A stretch of DNA of 64,000 nucleotides, taken from contig RPFO01002063.1 of the NCBI GenBank assembly GCA_009746045.1, positions 1 through 64,000 of the forward strand. Direction: 5' to 3'. The stretch comes from Mesostigma viride. Its lineage: Eukaryota > Streptophyta > Mesostigmatophyceae > Mesostigmatales > Mesostigmataceae. Positions 1 through 9,889 of this stretch are shown piece after piece (position 1 is the stretch's first letter; every line of letters begins with the position of its first letter). A program made the translations under genes and the position numbers. The notes below the pieces were generated by a model. That model saw nothing but the letters and a program-made list of their open reading frames with translations, ran no database searches and was not told where the DNA came from.

Positions 1-332
1 TTTGTTTTGAGATCTTTTAAAAGTTTTTCTTACCTCCCACCTTTCTCATGGACTGCTCCGGGACAAGGAAAAAACCTTCCCGCGACGCTTTGGTTTCCTC
101 CATCCGCTTTCGTCATTCGGAACCTGCAACCATTTAAGTTATGAATCATTACACGAACACGACACTCTGCTCAGAGATCATATGGAAAGGCGTATCAGTG
201 ATAGTCCCAGAGAGTTGGAACCGGTCAGAGTGTTGGGAGCTGGATTCACACCAACCCACCCATTCATGCCACCGGAACCACGCACCTTCACCAACTGGAG
301 ACCCTCGTTGTTCGAAATACGGAAACCATACG
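1..332. other. left edge, no supported gene
   Basis: This stretch lies downstream of the minus-strand fibre gene that ends at 333. Short open frames cross it on both strands, but none has a convincing start, composition or recognisable motif. It may hold the 3' flank of the fibre gene and the edge of a neighbour outside the window. Confidence 0.4.
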
Positions 333-1513
333 TTACCGTTGGTTGGCAGCATACATCTCCTTCCAGCCGTACATCTGGGTGTTGGCTGACGAAATCGCGG
401 CGGCCTTCACACGGACGTCATCGAACCACACGGCGATGCCGCTCTTACCCGGTCCCAGACGCAGCATTGGAGTCGAACCGACGTTCGCAGATCCTGCAAT
501 GGAAGCAACGGAGACACCGTCGACATACATTTGGGTGCTAGAACCGTTGCGCACAACAGCGAGAACAAAAGGGGTGGCATACGCGACAATGTTAGCGGTC
601 TCAACAGTGTTCGTCCCGTCCGTGAGGGTGAGCTTTCCGAAACTGCTCACCGTCACAGAAGTGGCAGCAGAGGCACCGATGTACGACATGATCTGAAGAC
701 CGTTAGCGGCGGCAGAGGCAAAGTTAGAGCGGGGAATCACCTTCATGATGAGCGAAAAAGTGCCGGTGGGAAGAGAAGTGTTGCATGTACCAGTCTGGTT
801 TCCAGACGCGTCGATCTTAAAGACTCCGCTCTGGACAACGGCGCCGGCGTTCAGAGTCATCACCTTGCTGCCGACCTCGGACGTGTTGCTGGAGTTGAAC
901 TCCCAGCGGACGTCGTCAGTGCCGGACTCGAGCGAGGCGAGTGAGAGAGTGGTTCCTGGCGCCTCGCGGTCTGCGGACTCGATGGTCCTGGAGAACATGA
1001 GCTGACCGCCCTCAAAATGCCAGTACGAACCCGAGGTGGACGCCTTGTCCTGGGTGGTCTCGCCAGTGCCCATGTGCCAAGTGAGAGCGCGGCTAGAATA
1101 GGACGCACTGCCGTCGACAAACAGACCCGCATTCTCAGACGCCGCGTTGGTCGAGGCCATGCCCTTGTTCAGCTTGAAGTAGTCAATGGAGTAGTTCTGG
1201 TTGGACGTTTGAGACGTGCTACCAAACATAATGGTGTTAGTTGCAGTGGAATCCCTCCAGAAGATGTCGGCAATGTTGAAAGTCGAGCTAGCGCCGCTGT
1301 TATATGTTATCGTGGTGTAGGCCCCCCCATCCTTATTGTATGAAAGCGTCATGAGCCCGCTGGGCCTGTCAAGGCTGATCCTGAAGATGTAGGTGCCAGC
1401 AGCGTTCAAGAAACTATGCGTGTCGGTGTTGTAGTTAGCCGCACTTGTCAGCTTCTGAATATTGATTGCTAGGCCCCCAGAACGGGTCGAAAACCTGACC
1501 CACGAGTTCCCCC
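333..1513 (-). CDS. C-terminal lectin-like part of the fibre protein (frame-broken)
   Basis: This frame continues the upstream repeat protein after a one-base frame break. It stays open from 1544 down to the stop at 333 but has no ATG at its head; the first usable codon near 1409 is TTG, and coding-like sequence extends upstream of it. The roughly 390 residues are rich in Ser, Thr, Gly and Asn, with alternating beta-type patterns such as VRFSTRSGG, YIFRISLDRPSG and WFDDVRVK. This resembles concanavalin A/LamG-like jelly-roll domains, which bind carbohydrate at the tips of viral fibres. Adding one C to the C5 run at 1509-1513 joins the two frames. The lectin fold is inferred from pattern only; that this is the tail of the 1469-3046 gene is well supported by position and reading continuity. 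Confidence 0.6.
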
Positions 1514-3046
1514 TGCACTCTGTTCCAGAGCGAAGAACTGCATGTCAGCGCCAGCACTTGTAGTGAGCGCGCTAGTGATGGTGATGGGAAACTCAATGTT
1601 CACGCTTTCAGTGGTAAGATTCAAGACCGACGACGGAATACTGGTGTATGGAGAAGGGTAGTAAAATGCAGCCCTGGAGGATAACGCGGTCGAGATGTTC
1701 AGCGCCCCTCCACTCACACTGGCCCCGTTAAAAACGCTCACGTTTATGTTGTACGCGCCGATCGAGTTGGCTGAATTGGTGAACTGGAAGTCCATGATTG
1801 CGGCAGACCCGGGCTGGTAACCCACCTTCACTGTCTTATCCATGATCTCCAGGTTCCCGCTGGCGTTGGTGCTCTCGAGCACGCCTGCGATCTTGAGATC
1901 GCCAGTGGTCGTGAGAGTTCCGGTCACGGCCGTCGTGCCGCTCGCGCTCATGAGCTGCAGGTCACCCGCCGAGGTCGTCACCTTACCGCTGCCTCCCGCG
2001 GTGCTGGTCAGGATCAGATCCTTGCCCACCGTCAGAGACGCGCCGCCGGGAGTGATAGACATGGCCGAGCTGCTAGTCGTGACTGCCGCGTTGGTCACGA
2101 CCACGCCACCCAGAGTCACCGGGTTCGCCGCGGACCCGGCGGAAGAAATCGTCAAATTACCCGTGGCCGTGCTCAGAGCCGAACCGGCAAAAGTAACATT
2201 CGCCGCCTGAACCGTGTTTGACGCAGAGCCAGCGGAAGTCAAGGCCAGGGTCCCGCTCGACGTCGTGATCGCGCTGTCCGTGACCTTGACGTTCTCCACC
2301 ACGACAGACTTGGTCGCGCCGGCCGTGAGAGTAAGATCCACGTCGCTGGTCACCGTCATTGCGTTGTCCGTGACCTTGATGGACTCCACAATAACAGACT
2401 TGCTGGCACCGGCCGTCAGAGTCAAGTCCACGTCGCTAGTCACCGTCATGGCATTATCGGTCACCTTCACGCTCTCCACGACCACCGACTTGGTGGCACC
2501 GGCTGTCAGGGTCAAGTCCACGTCGCTGGTCACCGTCATGGCATTATCGGTCACCTTGACGCTCTCCACGACCACCGACTTAGTGGCGCCTGCCGTGAGT
2601 GTCAAGTCAACATCGCTAGTAACGGTCATCGCATTATCGGTCACCTTCACACTCTCCACCACCACGGACTTGGAAGGGCCCGCCGTGAGCGACAGATCCA
2701 CGTCCCCGTTTACGGTCATAGCGGAAGCGTTAAAGACTACATCATCTACGCGAACCGTCCCGGTGCTAGAAGTAATATTGAGACCACCCGTCGAAGTGGT
2801 CATTTCGTTTTCCGCGAGCACGATATTCCCTACGGACAGATCGCCTGTCATGCTAGTGCTACCCGTGATCAGAAGCATGTTAGAACCGTCGACTCCCATC
2901 CCGTCATTGGGGGTGAGATAGATACGGTCCTTAGACGTAATCACTAAATCATGGTTGAGAGCCAAGGGGTTAGTGTCACCGTGCAGGGCGGTCGTGGTGA
3001 GGCTACCCAGGCGCATGTTAGACAGGTTCTCGCATGGGGTCGTCAT
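1469..3046 (-). CDS. fibre/adhesin-like repeat protein, N-terminal part
   Basis: A 525-residue protein starting at an ATG (3044-3046) 37 bases upstream of the neighbouring gene's stop. It is almost entirely small and polar residues (Ser, Thr, Gly, Ala, Val). Residues about 105-255 hold five near-identical 30-residue repeats of the type VKVTDNAMTVTSDVDL..., followed by degenerate repeats of the same kind (SGTLALTSAG, TGNLTISSAG). Such arrays form beta-solenoid or tail-fibre-like shafts in algal viruses and phages. A region near residues 400-480 looks globular. The frame stops at 1469 after a G-run frame break, and the C-terminal lectin-like part lies in the next frame. Expected role: surface fibre used for host attachment. 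The family is inferred from repeat style; no enzyme motif is visible. Confidence 0.65.
   Translation of the reverse strand: MTTPCENLSNMRLGSLTTTALHGDTNPLALNHDLVITSKDRIYLTPNDGMGVDGSNMLLITGSTSMTGDLSVGNIVLAENEMTTSTGGLNITSSTGTVRVDDVVFNASAMTVNGDVDLSLTAGPSKSVVVESVKVTDNAMTVTSDVDLTLTAGATKSVVVESVKVTDNAMTVTSDVDLTLTAGATKSVVVESVKVTDNAMTVTSDVDLTLTAGASKSVIVESIKVTDNAMTVTSDVDLTLTAGATKSVVVENVKVTDSAITTSSGTLALTSAGSASNTVQAANVTFAGSALSTATGNLTISSAGSAANPVTLGGVVVTNAAVTTSSSAMSITPGGASLTVGKDLILTSTAGGSGKVTTSAGDLQLMSASGTTAVTGTLTTTGDLKIAGVLESTNASGNLEIMDKTVKVGYQPGSAAIMDFQFTNSANSIGAYNINVSVFNGASVSGGALNISTALSSRAAFYYPSPYTSIPSSVLNLTTESVNIEFPITITSALTTSAGADMQFFALEQSAGGTRGSGFRPVLGA
2280..2730 (-). repeat. five 90-bp tandem coding repeats
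   Basis: Five in-frame copies of a 90-base unit encode the 30-residue shaft repeat of the fibre protein. The copies are nearly identical at DNA level, differing mostly at silent or conservative positions (for example GATK versus GASK). This points to recent expansion or ongoing homogenisation by unequal recombination. Confidence 0.9.
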
Positions 3047-3083
3047 GTTGAAAGTGATATGTATTATACATGCATAAAAAAAT

Positions 3084-4214
3084 TTACACTTTAACTGGTT
3101 CCATAACCAACGTCACTCGACGGAGGATGGCATCTTTCTCGCTATCCTTCAGAGTCCTGCCCTTCACCTTTGTGAAAAAGTCTTTGCTCAGCCAAGCCCC
3201 CTCGACCCAATACGCGATCTCGCTGGGCTGGATGTCCTTCTCATCTTCTTCAAAGGTCACCGAAGCCCTGTTGTTCACGGGGAGAACGATGAATGTACGC
3301 CCGCTTTGGATGCGGAAGTTCCCGCTGCCCGACAAGAAGACCATGCCTTTCGTTGGAGGGGATCCCACGAGCACATCGGCCTTCAGGTCGTGGTTGGAGA
3401 AGACCATGTCAAAAAAACCCTCTTGAAGCCTCGGGAGGACGTATTCTTCGGCTCCCCTGTCGATGTGCAGAAGCGTTCCAGAAGGCACTGCAAACTTGAG
3501 CATGTTCTTAGGATCCACGGACCGAAACGTGTTTTTCGCGTCCTGGCCCTTTCCGAACATCACAACTTTCGGCCCTTCGAACAGGATCCGGTTAGAGTTC
3601 GCGAGAACGAGGTGGGAGTAAGGCCGGTGAAAAGAAGCGGCCTCTAGACGGGACTGCGCGAGTTTCGTCTCGACGGTATGTTTTTTCTCCGGGAAAACGA
3701 CCATCAAGTCGCAAGGGTAGGTTCGGATCCATCGAAAAATGTGGAGCAGCGCCAGTACGACCGCGTACTCGTGGTGAAAAAGAGACACGCATCCCGTCTT
3801 CCTCATCGTTGCCGCCTCGAAAATGATCACATCGATCCCGGGTCTATACTTGAGGAACCGAACAACGTTTCTCCACTCGATGACGACTGTGGGGATACCG
3901 TCTTGATAACCGACTCCTCCGAAGTCGCCCACCACCTCCCATTGCGCGTCGACGACATCGTAGACGACGAATCGAACGCAAGTCTTTTTCTCGAACGAAA
4001 ACTTCTGTTTCCATTGCGCTTTGATGAGGTCGCTGAACTCTGCCGGGCACTCGAAAATATCCGCTTTGAGAACGGGCCAGATTTCGCTCATCATGGTCTT
4101 GGACGTCATGCCGAGAAATGCGGCATCTCCTCTGTTGTTTTTCAAAACCTCTGAAAAAACGCGGTTTCGTAGTTCAGATGGCAGACTTGCAAAATCGCCC
4201 AAGCCCTCTTCCAT
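3084..4214 (-). CDS. hypothetical protein with N-terminal F-box-like motif
   Basis: A 376-residue protein with an ATG start at 4214. Residues about 8-45 (LPSELRNRVFSEVLKN followed by a helix with an LGMTSKTM motif) match the general pattern of an F-box, a motif common in giant-virus proteins that recruit SCF ubiquitin ligase. The rest is a mix of beta and alpha segments with no recognised domain; the final third (GTLLHIDRGAEEY, VLVGSPPTKGMVFLSGSG) could be a beta-rich fold. It is 37 bases from the fibre gene and 22 bases from the next gene, all on the minus strand, which is typical viral packing. Function unknown; F-box recognition is moderate. Confidence 0.6.
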   Translation of the reverse strand: MEEGLGDFASLPSELRNRVFSEVLKNNRGDAAFLGMTSKTMMSEIWPVLKADIFECPAEFSDLIKAQWKQKFSFEKKTCVRFVVYDVVDAQWEVVGDFGGVGYQDGIPTVVIEWRNVVRFLKYRPGIDVIIFEAATMRKTGCVSLFHHEYAVVLALLHIFRWIRTYPCDLMVVFPEKKHTVETKLAQSRLEAASFHRPYSHLVLANSNRILFEGPKVVMFGKGQDAKNTFRSVDPKNMLKFAVPSGTLLHIDRGAEEYVLPRLQEGFFDMVFSNHDLKADVLVGSPPTKGMVFLSGSGNFRIQSGRTFIVLPVNNRASVTFEEDEKDIQPSEIAYWVEGAWLSKDFFTKVKGRTLKDSEKDAILRRVTLVMEPVKV

Positions 4215-4236
4215 TTTTTCTCGACGTGGTATGCGA

Positions 4237-5004
4237 CTACGAGGAATAATTCAAGTCGTACGCGCCCACCCTTAACAGCAAAGGAGAGGTGATTTGTACA
4301 GAATCCTGCGGCGTTATCGAAACCGTCGGCATTCCGAGTTCCTTCTTAACGGAACTTCGGAGATCTGGATTGCAGTCGTCGCCTCTACAGAGTTTCATCT
4401 CGACAAAATCGCGAACGCTGCCTCCTTTTTCTTTGATTCCGTTCAAGGTGTTGATAAGTTCTTCTACTTGTTTTTCGCAAGGGACAGGGTCTTGAAGACA
4501 CGGTTCGTTACGCATTTTTATGGCAAGTATCTGATCTCTTGTCGGAACGGGGTGCCCTAGCAAGATCTTTACCATCCAGTAATCAAGCGCATCTTGGATC
4601 TTGTCGTACTTCATTTCAGTCGTCAACTTCTCGATGATCGCGTTCCGAACCTTTTGCGCGTTCACATTGCATAATTGGACGTCATCATCACCGCAAGCCA
4701 AGTTGTGCACAATCAAGATCTCTCGCTGGGACGGCAACTCCACGTGCCCGTCCGCATCAAGATTTTCCATGATCTTTTTCACCCAGAAGTCGGACTCGGA
4801 CTCAATAAACGCGTCGTTGAAACCTGCGCCTGTCACATATTTGTCCCCATAAACTTGTTTAGCTTCAGCGCTGGAATCTGACTGTTCTGACTTTTCCTGT
4901 TGTTTAAAAGAATACATCCGAACAGCCAAAACGCCTGACTGCGCACCCGCGGCAAATATAAAGAAGATAACGAGCTTCCACAAAAAACCGATCCCTTTCC
5001 CCAT
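4237..5004 (-). CDS. membrane-anchored hypothetical protein
   Basis: A 255-residue protein with an ATG at 5004. Residues 7-28 form one hydrophobic segment (LWKLVIFFIFAAGAQSGVLAV), either a signal anchor or an uncleaved transmembrane helix. A charged linker follows, then a soluble, mostly helical domain with spaced cysteines (CGDDDVQLC, CLQDPVPC, CRGDDC) that could form disulfides in a lumenal or virion environment. No family is recognised. It is the first gene of a minus-strand run that also includes the F-box-like and fibre genes. A virion membrane protein is a plausible but unproven role. Confidence 0.6.
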   Translation of the reverse strand: MGKGIGFLWKLVIFFIFAAGAQSGVLAVRMYSFKQQEKSEQSDSSAEAKQVYGDKYVTGAGFNDAFIESESDFWVKKIMENLDADGHVELPSQREILIVHNLACGDDDVQLCNVNAQKVRNAIIEKLTTEMKYDKIQDALDYWMVKILLGHPVPTRDQILAIKMRNEPCLQDPVPCEKQVEELINTLNGIKEKGGSVRDFVEMKLCRGDDCNPDLRSSVKKELGMPTVSITPQDSVQITSPLLLRVGAYDLNYSS

Positions 5005-5190
5005 GAACTACTATATCTATACAGTAGATTTCGTCTCCGTTGGCGTTGACTCCGCTGTGATGGAGTCGAACACCTGGGTTGACAACGATAGGACTTAGAC
5101 GATTAATAGATAAAACTATGAATCTAGTGTGTGATAGGTTATATTATCAGGTTTAGTATATCATAGGCAATATTGCAGCATATACAATAA
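5005..5190. promoter_or_regulatory. AT-rich divergent intergenic region
   Basis: This is the only sizeable gap between the minus-strand run ending at 5004 and the plus-strand gene beginning near 5200. It is AT-rich, with many TATA/ATAG repeats (for example ctatatctatacagtagat just upstream of the minus-strand ATG). It probably carries both promoters; no defined box can be assigned. Confidence 0.35.
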
Positions 5191-5208
5191 ACTACCATAA
5201 TAGATAGA

Positions 5209-5560
5209 TTGACTAATAATCAATATGCATTTGTATCGATCTCCGAATCGGATCGTCAGATTAGCGAAAATTGTTGCAACCCTGAATCGTTTTCATTGCC
5301 TGTAGACGTGTCAAAAAATAAACCTTTAAAGACACAGGATGTCTCGGCAAACCCATTTGGTGCAAACGTTTCCCTAGAAACAGAAAACGAGCGAGAGGAG
5401 GGGGGGTCCACACCGAAACCGAAAGACGGGGTAGTCCCTCCCTCTTACATAACTTTTGAAATACCCGAATTTTCCATCACTAAAGACGACGAGGATATAG
5501 AAATCCAAGCTAAAAAGTTTATCCATACGGGACACGTCCAACTCGATAAAGCTTACTGTC
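5209..5560 (+). CDS. probable N-terminal part of the long 5.6-8.7 kb protein (frame-broken)
   Basis: An open frame of polar, disordered composition (ENEREEGG..., TKDDEDIEIQAK) runs from the stop at 5188-5190. The only start codon near its head is TTG at 5209, and it contains no internal ATG. It loses coding character after about 5515, becoming basic and Cys-rich. The neighbouring frame gains coding character at the same place (RDTSNSIKLTVRDA). Removing one A from the A5 run at 5512-5516 joins the two, so this looks like the head of the gene that ends at 8704. The true start is unresolved and may involve a second error near 5225, where an out-of-frame ATG lies. Confidence 0.45.
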
Positions 5561-5665
5561 AGAGATGCGATCCTAAAAACCGAAAATGCGCGTTCCTCCT
5601 TAACAAGCGCTTTCTCAAATCCAAGATCCACTTGGGAAAGCGTGGCAACTACTCTTGGGACCGAA

Positions 5666-8600
5666 ATGGGCAGCTTTTTAGACGCGAAAGAGTCGCTGGA
5701 AGAAGATGCAAAGTACATAGTGTCAAAATTTCCGTTCTTGAAAAATAAGGCAGATTTACTCATAAAATCCATTTCAGATATAGGAAAAGACGCGATATCG
5801 GGTGCAAACACGGATTTTTTGAACCGCTTTGTAAAAACCGATCCAAAATTAAACAAGGAGGAACGAGGCAAAATATTGGAAAAGAGATACAAACGTTCCG
5901 AAGAGATCACAACGGACCTTTTCAACAAACGAAACAGCCGCATAGCTGGCTCAAAAAACAAAACCAGCCCGCTATTAGAATCAGAAGCCGCTGGAAAGGC
6001 CCTCATAAAAGAAGCCCATCCGGACTACACTAAAAGAGTCGTTGCTTTAATGAAAAGTCAACAAGAAGCTCTCCGCTCTATCGCTACAAAAAAGGAGTAT
6101 CAGCATCCCGATAACCTTAAAGCTATACAAGAATTAGTTGAAAATATCGATAAAGCACTTGAACAAGCTCAAAGCTCTGCTGCTAATTTACCCGCGGAAG
6201 ACTCTCCACCTTCTGCTCCAAACCCAGGTCCACCAAGGGCACCCAAAGTTCCGCTAAGGGCACCCCCCGGTCCACCGAATCCAAAAATGTTTCAAAAAAA
6301 CAATCTACAAGATTCAAAGGAACCCGCCGCTGTCGACACAGGTCCACAATATAAATACCAGAATGCTTATCTGGCGAAGTACGCTCACCTTCCGGTGAAG
6401 GAGGCGAGAAAAATGTGGTGGGAAATCCATGACGGTCTCCCGTTTCGTCTTAATGCCGACGAATGGAAAGAGTACAAGGAGTACGATGAATGGAAGGTAC
6501 AAAAGCTAGAACAAAACAAGCGCGAAAGGGAAGAAGCAAGAAAAAAAAGAGAAGAGGTAAAACGGACCCCTGAAGAAACAGACAGGGTCCAAAGGGCGAT
6601 TCAAGGAGACTTTGACGCAATCAAACCTAGGGACAAGCTGACACCACAGGAGGCAGTGCAAGTAGCGTATGCGTTACTTGCAGCAGCCGCAAGGACGAAC
6701 GACCGCTTCGACGACCCCACGTACAACGAAGAACTAGCAAAGGCGAGATTTCAGACGAAACCGAAACCTTACTCGGAACTCATGAAGAACATAAAATCGC
6801 AGTTAGAGTCTGATAGCAAAAAACCGGATAAAGCTTGGAAAAAAATCAACACCGTTGATGTAAAACCGTTTCCTGAAAAATCCGAAGGGTACACTGATTT
6901 TTACGTCCATCCAAGTGTCCTTCGTAGCTTATTTTCTGGCGTTTCCGAAATAGAGAACGAGACCGCTTCAGAATCGACCTACAAGGACCTCTCCTTGCAA
7001 CTAATCAGGGGAATAAAAGAGATGCGAGAGACGGATGGCAGGGATACTTTTTGGACAGATATTCCCGCTAAAAAGCTCGATATAAATGCCTTTGGAACCA
7101 TGCGCGAAGAAATGAAAAAATCTATAAACCCTCGAGCTCTCATGAGATACGTCGTTTCGAATAAGGGACAGATACCTTTTCGGGAAGTAGGCGCCAAACC
7201 GAAAATGACTCTACTTTTGACAGAGCCGGTTTTGGAAAAGGTCAAAGAGATACTAGGGGACGAACAGCCCGGAGACAACGAGTTAGTTTTTCGTTACTCT
7301 ACTGCTTCACCGGGGCTTCCCTCGGATATAAACACTTTCGTTCCCATTCGTCACGACCCGAGCATATTTGGGTCTGCCGCCATGCCTGGCGAAGGAGGTA
7401 AAGCTCCGCCTCCCCCGCCCAACGGCCCACCTAAGCTTCCGCCCAACGGCCCACCTAAGCTTCCGCCCGGCCCACCTAAGCCTCCGCCCGGCGGTCTACC
7501 CGCTTTGGGGAGCGCACCAGCAAAAAAGGTGATCGATCCGATGGAAGCGCGTCGAAAAAGGGAAAAGACCGGAGTAGACATGCTTTTTCAAGAGATCAAA
7601 GATGCGTTCGTATCCCAGCTCATCGAAGAACTCGTATCAGCAAAAGCAGAAGGACACGACCAAACAATCAGAAATACGCTTGACGCAAAGTACACAAGTT
7701 CCGACGGGGCTCAAACCAAGTTAATACCGGATTATAAAACACTTCAGAACGAGATACAATCCCGAGTTAAGAAATTTGAGGATTTGTTACAGAAGGAAGT
7801 GGTGGTAACCAAAGAGCTGCCTGTCATCGATCCGTCAAAAATTGAAAGATTCAACCTGCAAACGCGAAAGGGAGTTGACAAAACGGAAGAGCTTAAAACT
7901 TTTGAGAAACTAGTACAAGAGAGTAGGGTCACTGAAGATAATATTGCAAAACTTCTTGCAAATGAGGGGAACGCCGCCGCAATCGGGGACGAGAACGCTT
8001 CAATGGATATCTGGAACGCTTTAAATCTTTTTCGGGCACCGGAAGGTGGAAACGCAAAGACATTGGTTAAAGCAGCGGCGCAAAGACTTCCTTTCAGCGG
8101 TTCAAAAGGTAAAGAATTCGTGCAACTAGATCAAAATGTCGCAGACTTTATTGCGAGAAACATTCATACACTGAGACAACATCACAATGCTCAACGTAAG
8201 AATATGATTTACATCGACGTGGACGGCCTCCGCTCGCTCATATGCACCCACCCCGACGACACAGTCACGATCGTCGACGTCACGGGTGACTGTAAGGCTC
8301 TCGCACGCTATCACGCGAAAACTTGTGATGTTTGCGTAGGATTAGACGCTGATGCGAGCTCGAGAGACAACGGCGTGCTCGTCCGCGTCTCAAAATCGCG
8401 TTTCGCGTACATCGGGGCGCATCGGTACGAATTCGAGACGCTATCGGGCGGTCATGTGATCGACTTTCTGGCGGACGGAGGGAACAACCCGATCGCTATC
8501 GACCAGCATCTGAACGCGTACGCGCTTCGGGACAAGAAGACGTTCAAGTTGATGGACCTCAACACGTGCGAAAGGGACCGTTTCGTGCGCGTGTACAGAC

Positions 8601-8704
8601 GCATGCGGTTTCAGATCACGAGGAAGCAGCTGGTAACGAGCGAGCTCAAGGGCACAGCGAGTAAGAGCGCGTACGAGACTCAGTGTTGCAAGAAAAATGC
8701 ATGA
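5666..8704 (+). CDS. large hypothetical virion-type protein with proline-rich linkers
   Basis: About 1,010 residues from the first in-frame ATG at 5666; the frame is open back to 5501 and probably continues from the upstream fragment. The N-terminal third is charged and helical. Two proline-rich linkers follow (about residues 185-210, APNPGPPRAPK; about 580-620, repeated PNGPPKLPP). Between and after them are helical charged domains. The last 170 residues differ: beta-rich, Cys-containing (CDVCVGLDAD) and encoded by visibly more GC-rich DNA (about 8200-8700). The pattern YIGAHRYEF...DFLADGGNNP...NAYAL recalls a small domain widespread in giant-virus proteins, but that match is by eye. A structural or scaffold role is possible; no catalytic motif is seen. 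The plus strand holds no other gene until 10780. Confidence 0.6.
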   Translation: MGSFLDAKESLEEDAKYIVSKFPFLKNKADLLIKSISDIGKDAISGANTDFLNRFVKTDPKLNKEERGKILEKRYKRSEEITTDLFNKRNSRIAGSKNKTSPLLESEAAGKALIKEAHPDYTKRVVALMKSQQEALRSIATKKEYQHPDNLKAIQELVENIDKALEQAQSSAANLPAEDSPPSAPNPGPPRAPKVPLRAPPGPPNPKMFQKNNLQDSKEPAAVDTGPQYKYQNAYLAKYAHLPVKEARKMWWEIHDGLPFRLNADEWKEYKEYDEWKVQKLEQNKREREEARKKREEVKRTPEETDRVQRAIQGDFDAIKPRDKLTPQEAVQVAYALLAAAARTNDRFDDPTYNEELAKARFQTKPKPYSELMKNIKSQLESDSKKPDKAWKKINTVDVKPFPEKSEGYTDFYVHPSVLRSLFSGVSEIENETASESTYKDLSLQLIRGIKEMRETDGRDTFWTDIPAKKLDINAFGTMREEMKKSINPRALMRYVVSNKGQIPFREVGAKPKMTLLLTEPVLEKVKEILGDEQPGDNELVFRYSTASPGLPSDINTFVPIRHDPSIFGSAAMPGEGGKAPPPPPNGPPKLPPNGPPKLPPGPPKPPPGGLPALGSAPAKKVIDPMEARRKREKTGVDMLFQEIKDAFVSQLIEELVSAKAEGHDQTIRNTLDAKYTSSDGAQTKLIPDYKTLQNEIQSRVKKFEDLLQKEVVVTKELPVIDPSKIERFNLQTRKGVDKTEELKTFEKLVQESRVTEDNIAKLLANEGNAAAIGDENASMDIWNALNLFRAPEGGNAKTLVKAAAQRLPFSGSKGKEFVQLDQNVADFIARNIHTLRQHHNAQRKNMIYIDVDGLRSLICTHPDDTVTIVDVTGDCKALARYHAKTCDVCVGLDADASSRDNGVLVRVSKSRFAYIGAHRYEFETLSGGHVIDFLADGGNNPIAIDQHLNAYALRDKKTFKLMDLNTCERDRFVRVYRRMRFQITRKQLVTSELKGTASKSAYETQCCKKNA

Positions 8705-8842
8705 TTTATTCAGAATTTTCATATTAACCCGCCCTATATTGCCTTCTTCACAACAATCGCGCATCTTCCTCCCTTAGCCGTCGTGCGTCCGCACTTCATG
8801 ATCGCATACTAATTCACTTCAAAAAAACTACACGTGTCGGGA

Positions 8843-9889
8843 TCAGGCGGCCGACTCTTGCGCGCTTTTGATCAAGGCGCGCCTCGTGAACCTCTCGACG
8901 TTCAAAGGGCGCGTGACAGACAAATCGTCTTTTATGTCTTGCTTGTTCTTTTTCACGATCTCTTTCGGCGTGGGCCCCGTCGAAGGCGCGACGAACGTCG
9001 CCATGTCTCTCTTCACGTCGACTGCAATCTCGTGAAGGTCGACTTGATCCCCAGCAGCTTTTGCGCGTCTCATGACTTTGCGCAAGAAGTAATCGACGTT
9101 CTCGAGCTGCTCGTCGTTCATCACGTCTCGAGCACTGCCAGTGTTGATACCATTAAGTCGCTTAAGCGCACTCGCTGTGTCTCCTGTTGCCGCCTCGCAG
9201 GCCTTGTCTCCCAAGAACATCATCATGGTGCCGATTCGTTCTTTAGGCAGGACGGAGGACACGAAGTCGCCGAACTTGTGTTGGGTATCCTTGGCAATCA
9301 CGCGCATGCTCGGAGGGAGCGTTCGGACAGGCTCCACGTAGTTCGGACGCTTGCGAGACTCGCCGAGTTCGGTTTTGATTGCGACCGTCGTCGTGGTGCC
9401 GTGGGCCGCGTCGTGAGCGTCTCGCACCACCTCCATCATGGTGATGTCGCCCGCCAGGATGCGGTCTACCCAGTCCATGGCCTCGATGGCAAAGTCTGGA
9501 CTGATCCACATCGCCAACGAGTTCACAAGCTTCGGGTGGATCCACACGCCGCGATCGTCGTTTGGACCGGTTGCCACGGTCTCAGAGACGCTTGTCGAGG
9601 TCGGAGCGTTTCCTCCTCGACCCCCGAGACGTCTTTCTAACGACCTCGCAAACGCTTGTGCGTTGTCGCCCCTCCACCAGTCCTTGAATGCTTTGGTGCC
9701 ATTTGAAGCTGCGTGGCAAAGATCCCTCCCGAGGATTAAACGGTCGATTTTCCGGACTTTGACTTCTTTCTTTTCGTCCACCGTGAAACCTGGAAGGTTT
9801 TTAAGAGTGAATATCCAGTGCTTGGCGTTCTCGCTGGCCAGTACAAAAAGCGGGTGGGTAAAAGAGGTTCGAGGGATGTGAAGAGCCAT
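8843..9889 (-). CDS. KilA-N domain protein
   Basis: A 348-residue protein with an ATG at 9889. Residues about 10-140 form a KilA-N domain, the DNA-binding module shared by poxvirus N1R/p28 proteins, phage KilA and many giant-virus proteins. Visible landmarks are the basic lead-in (KVRKIDRLILGRDLCHAA), the aromatic FKDWWRG, and the diagnostic GVWIHPKL...MWISPDFAIEAMDWV. The C-terminal 200 residues are charged and helical and carry no RING finger, so it is not a p28-type ubiquitin ligase. It lies next to a shorter paralogue (10038-10529) in the same orientation, an evident tandem duplication. Likely a nuclear or factory DNA-binding regulator; the specific target is unknown. Confidence 0.85.
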   Translation of the reverse strand: MALHIPRTSFTHPLFVLASENAKHWIFTLKNLPGFTVDEKKEVKVRKIDRLILGRDLCHAASNGTKAFKDWWRGDNAQAFARSLERRLGGRGGNAPTSTSVSETVATGPNDDRGVWIHPKLVNSLAMWISPDFAIEAMDWVDRILAGDITMMEVVRDAHDAAHGTTTTVAIKTELGESRKRPNYVEPVRTLPPSMRVIAKDTQHKFGDFVSSVLPKERIGTMMMFLGDKACEAATGDTASALKRLNGINTGSARDVMNDEQLENVDYFLRKVMRRAKAAGDQVDLHEIAVDVKRDMATFVAPSTGPTPKEIVKKNKQDIKDDLSVTRPLNVERFTRRALIKSAQESAA

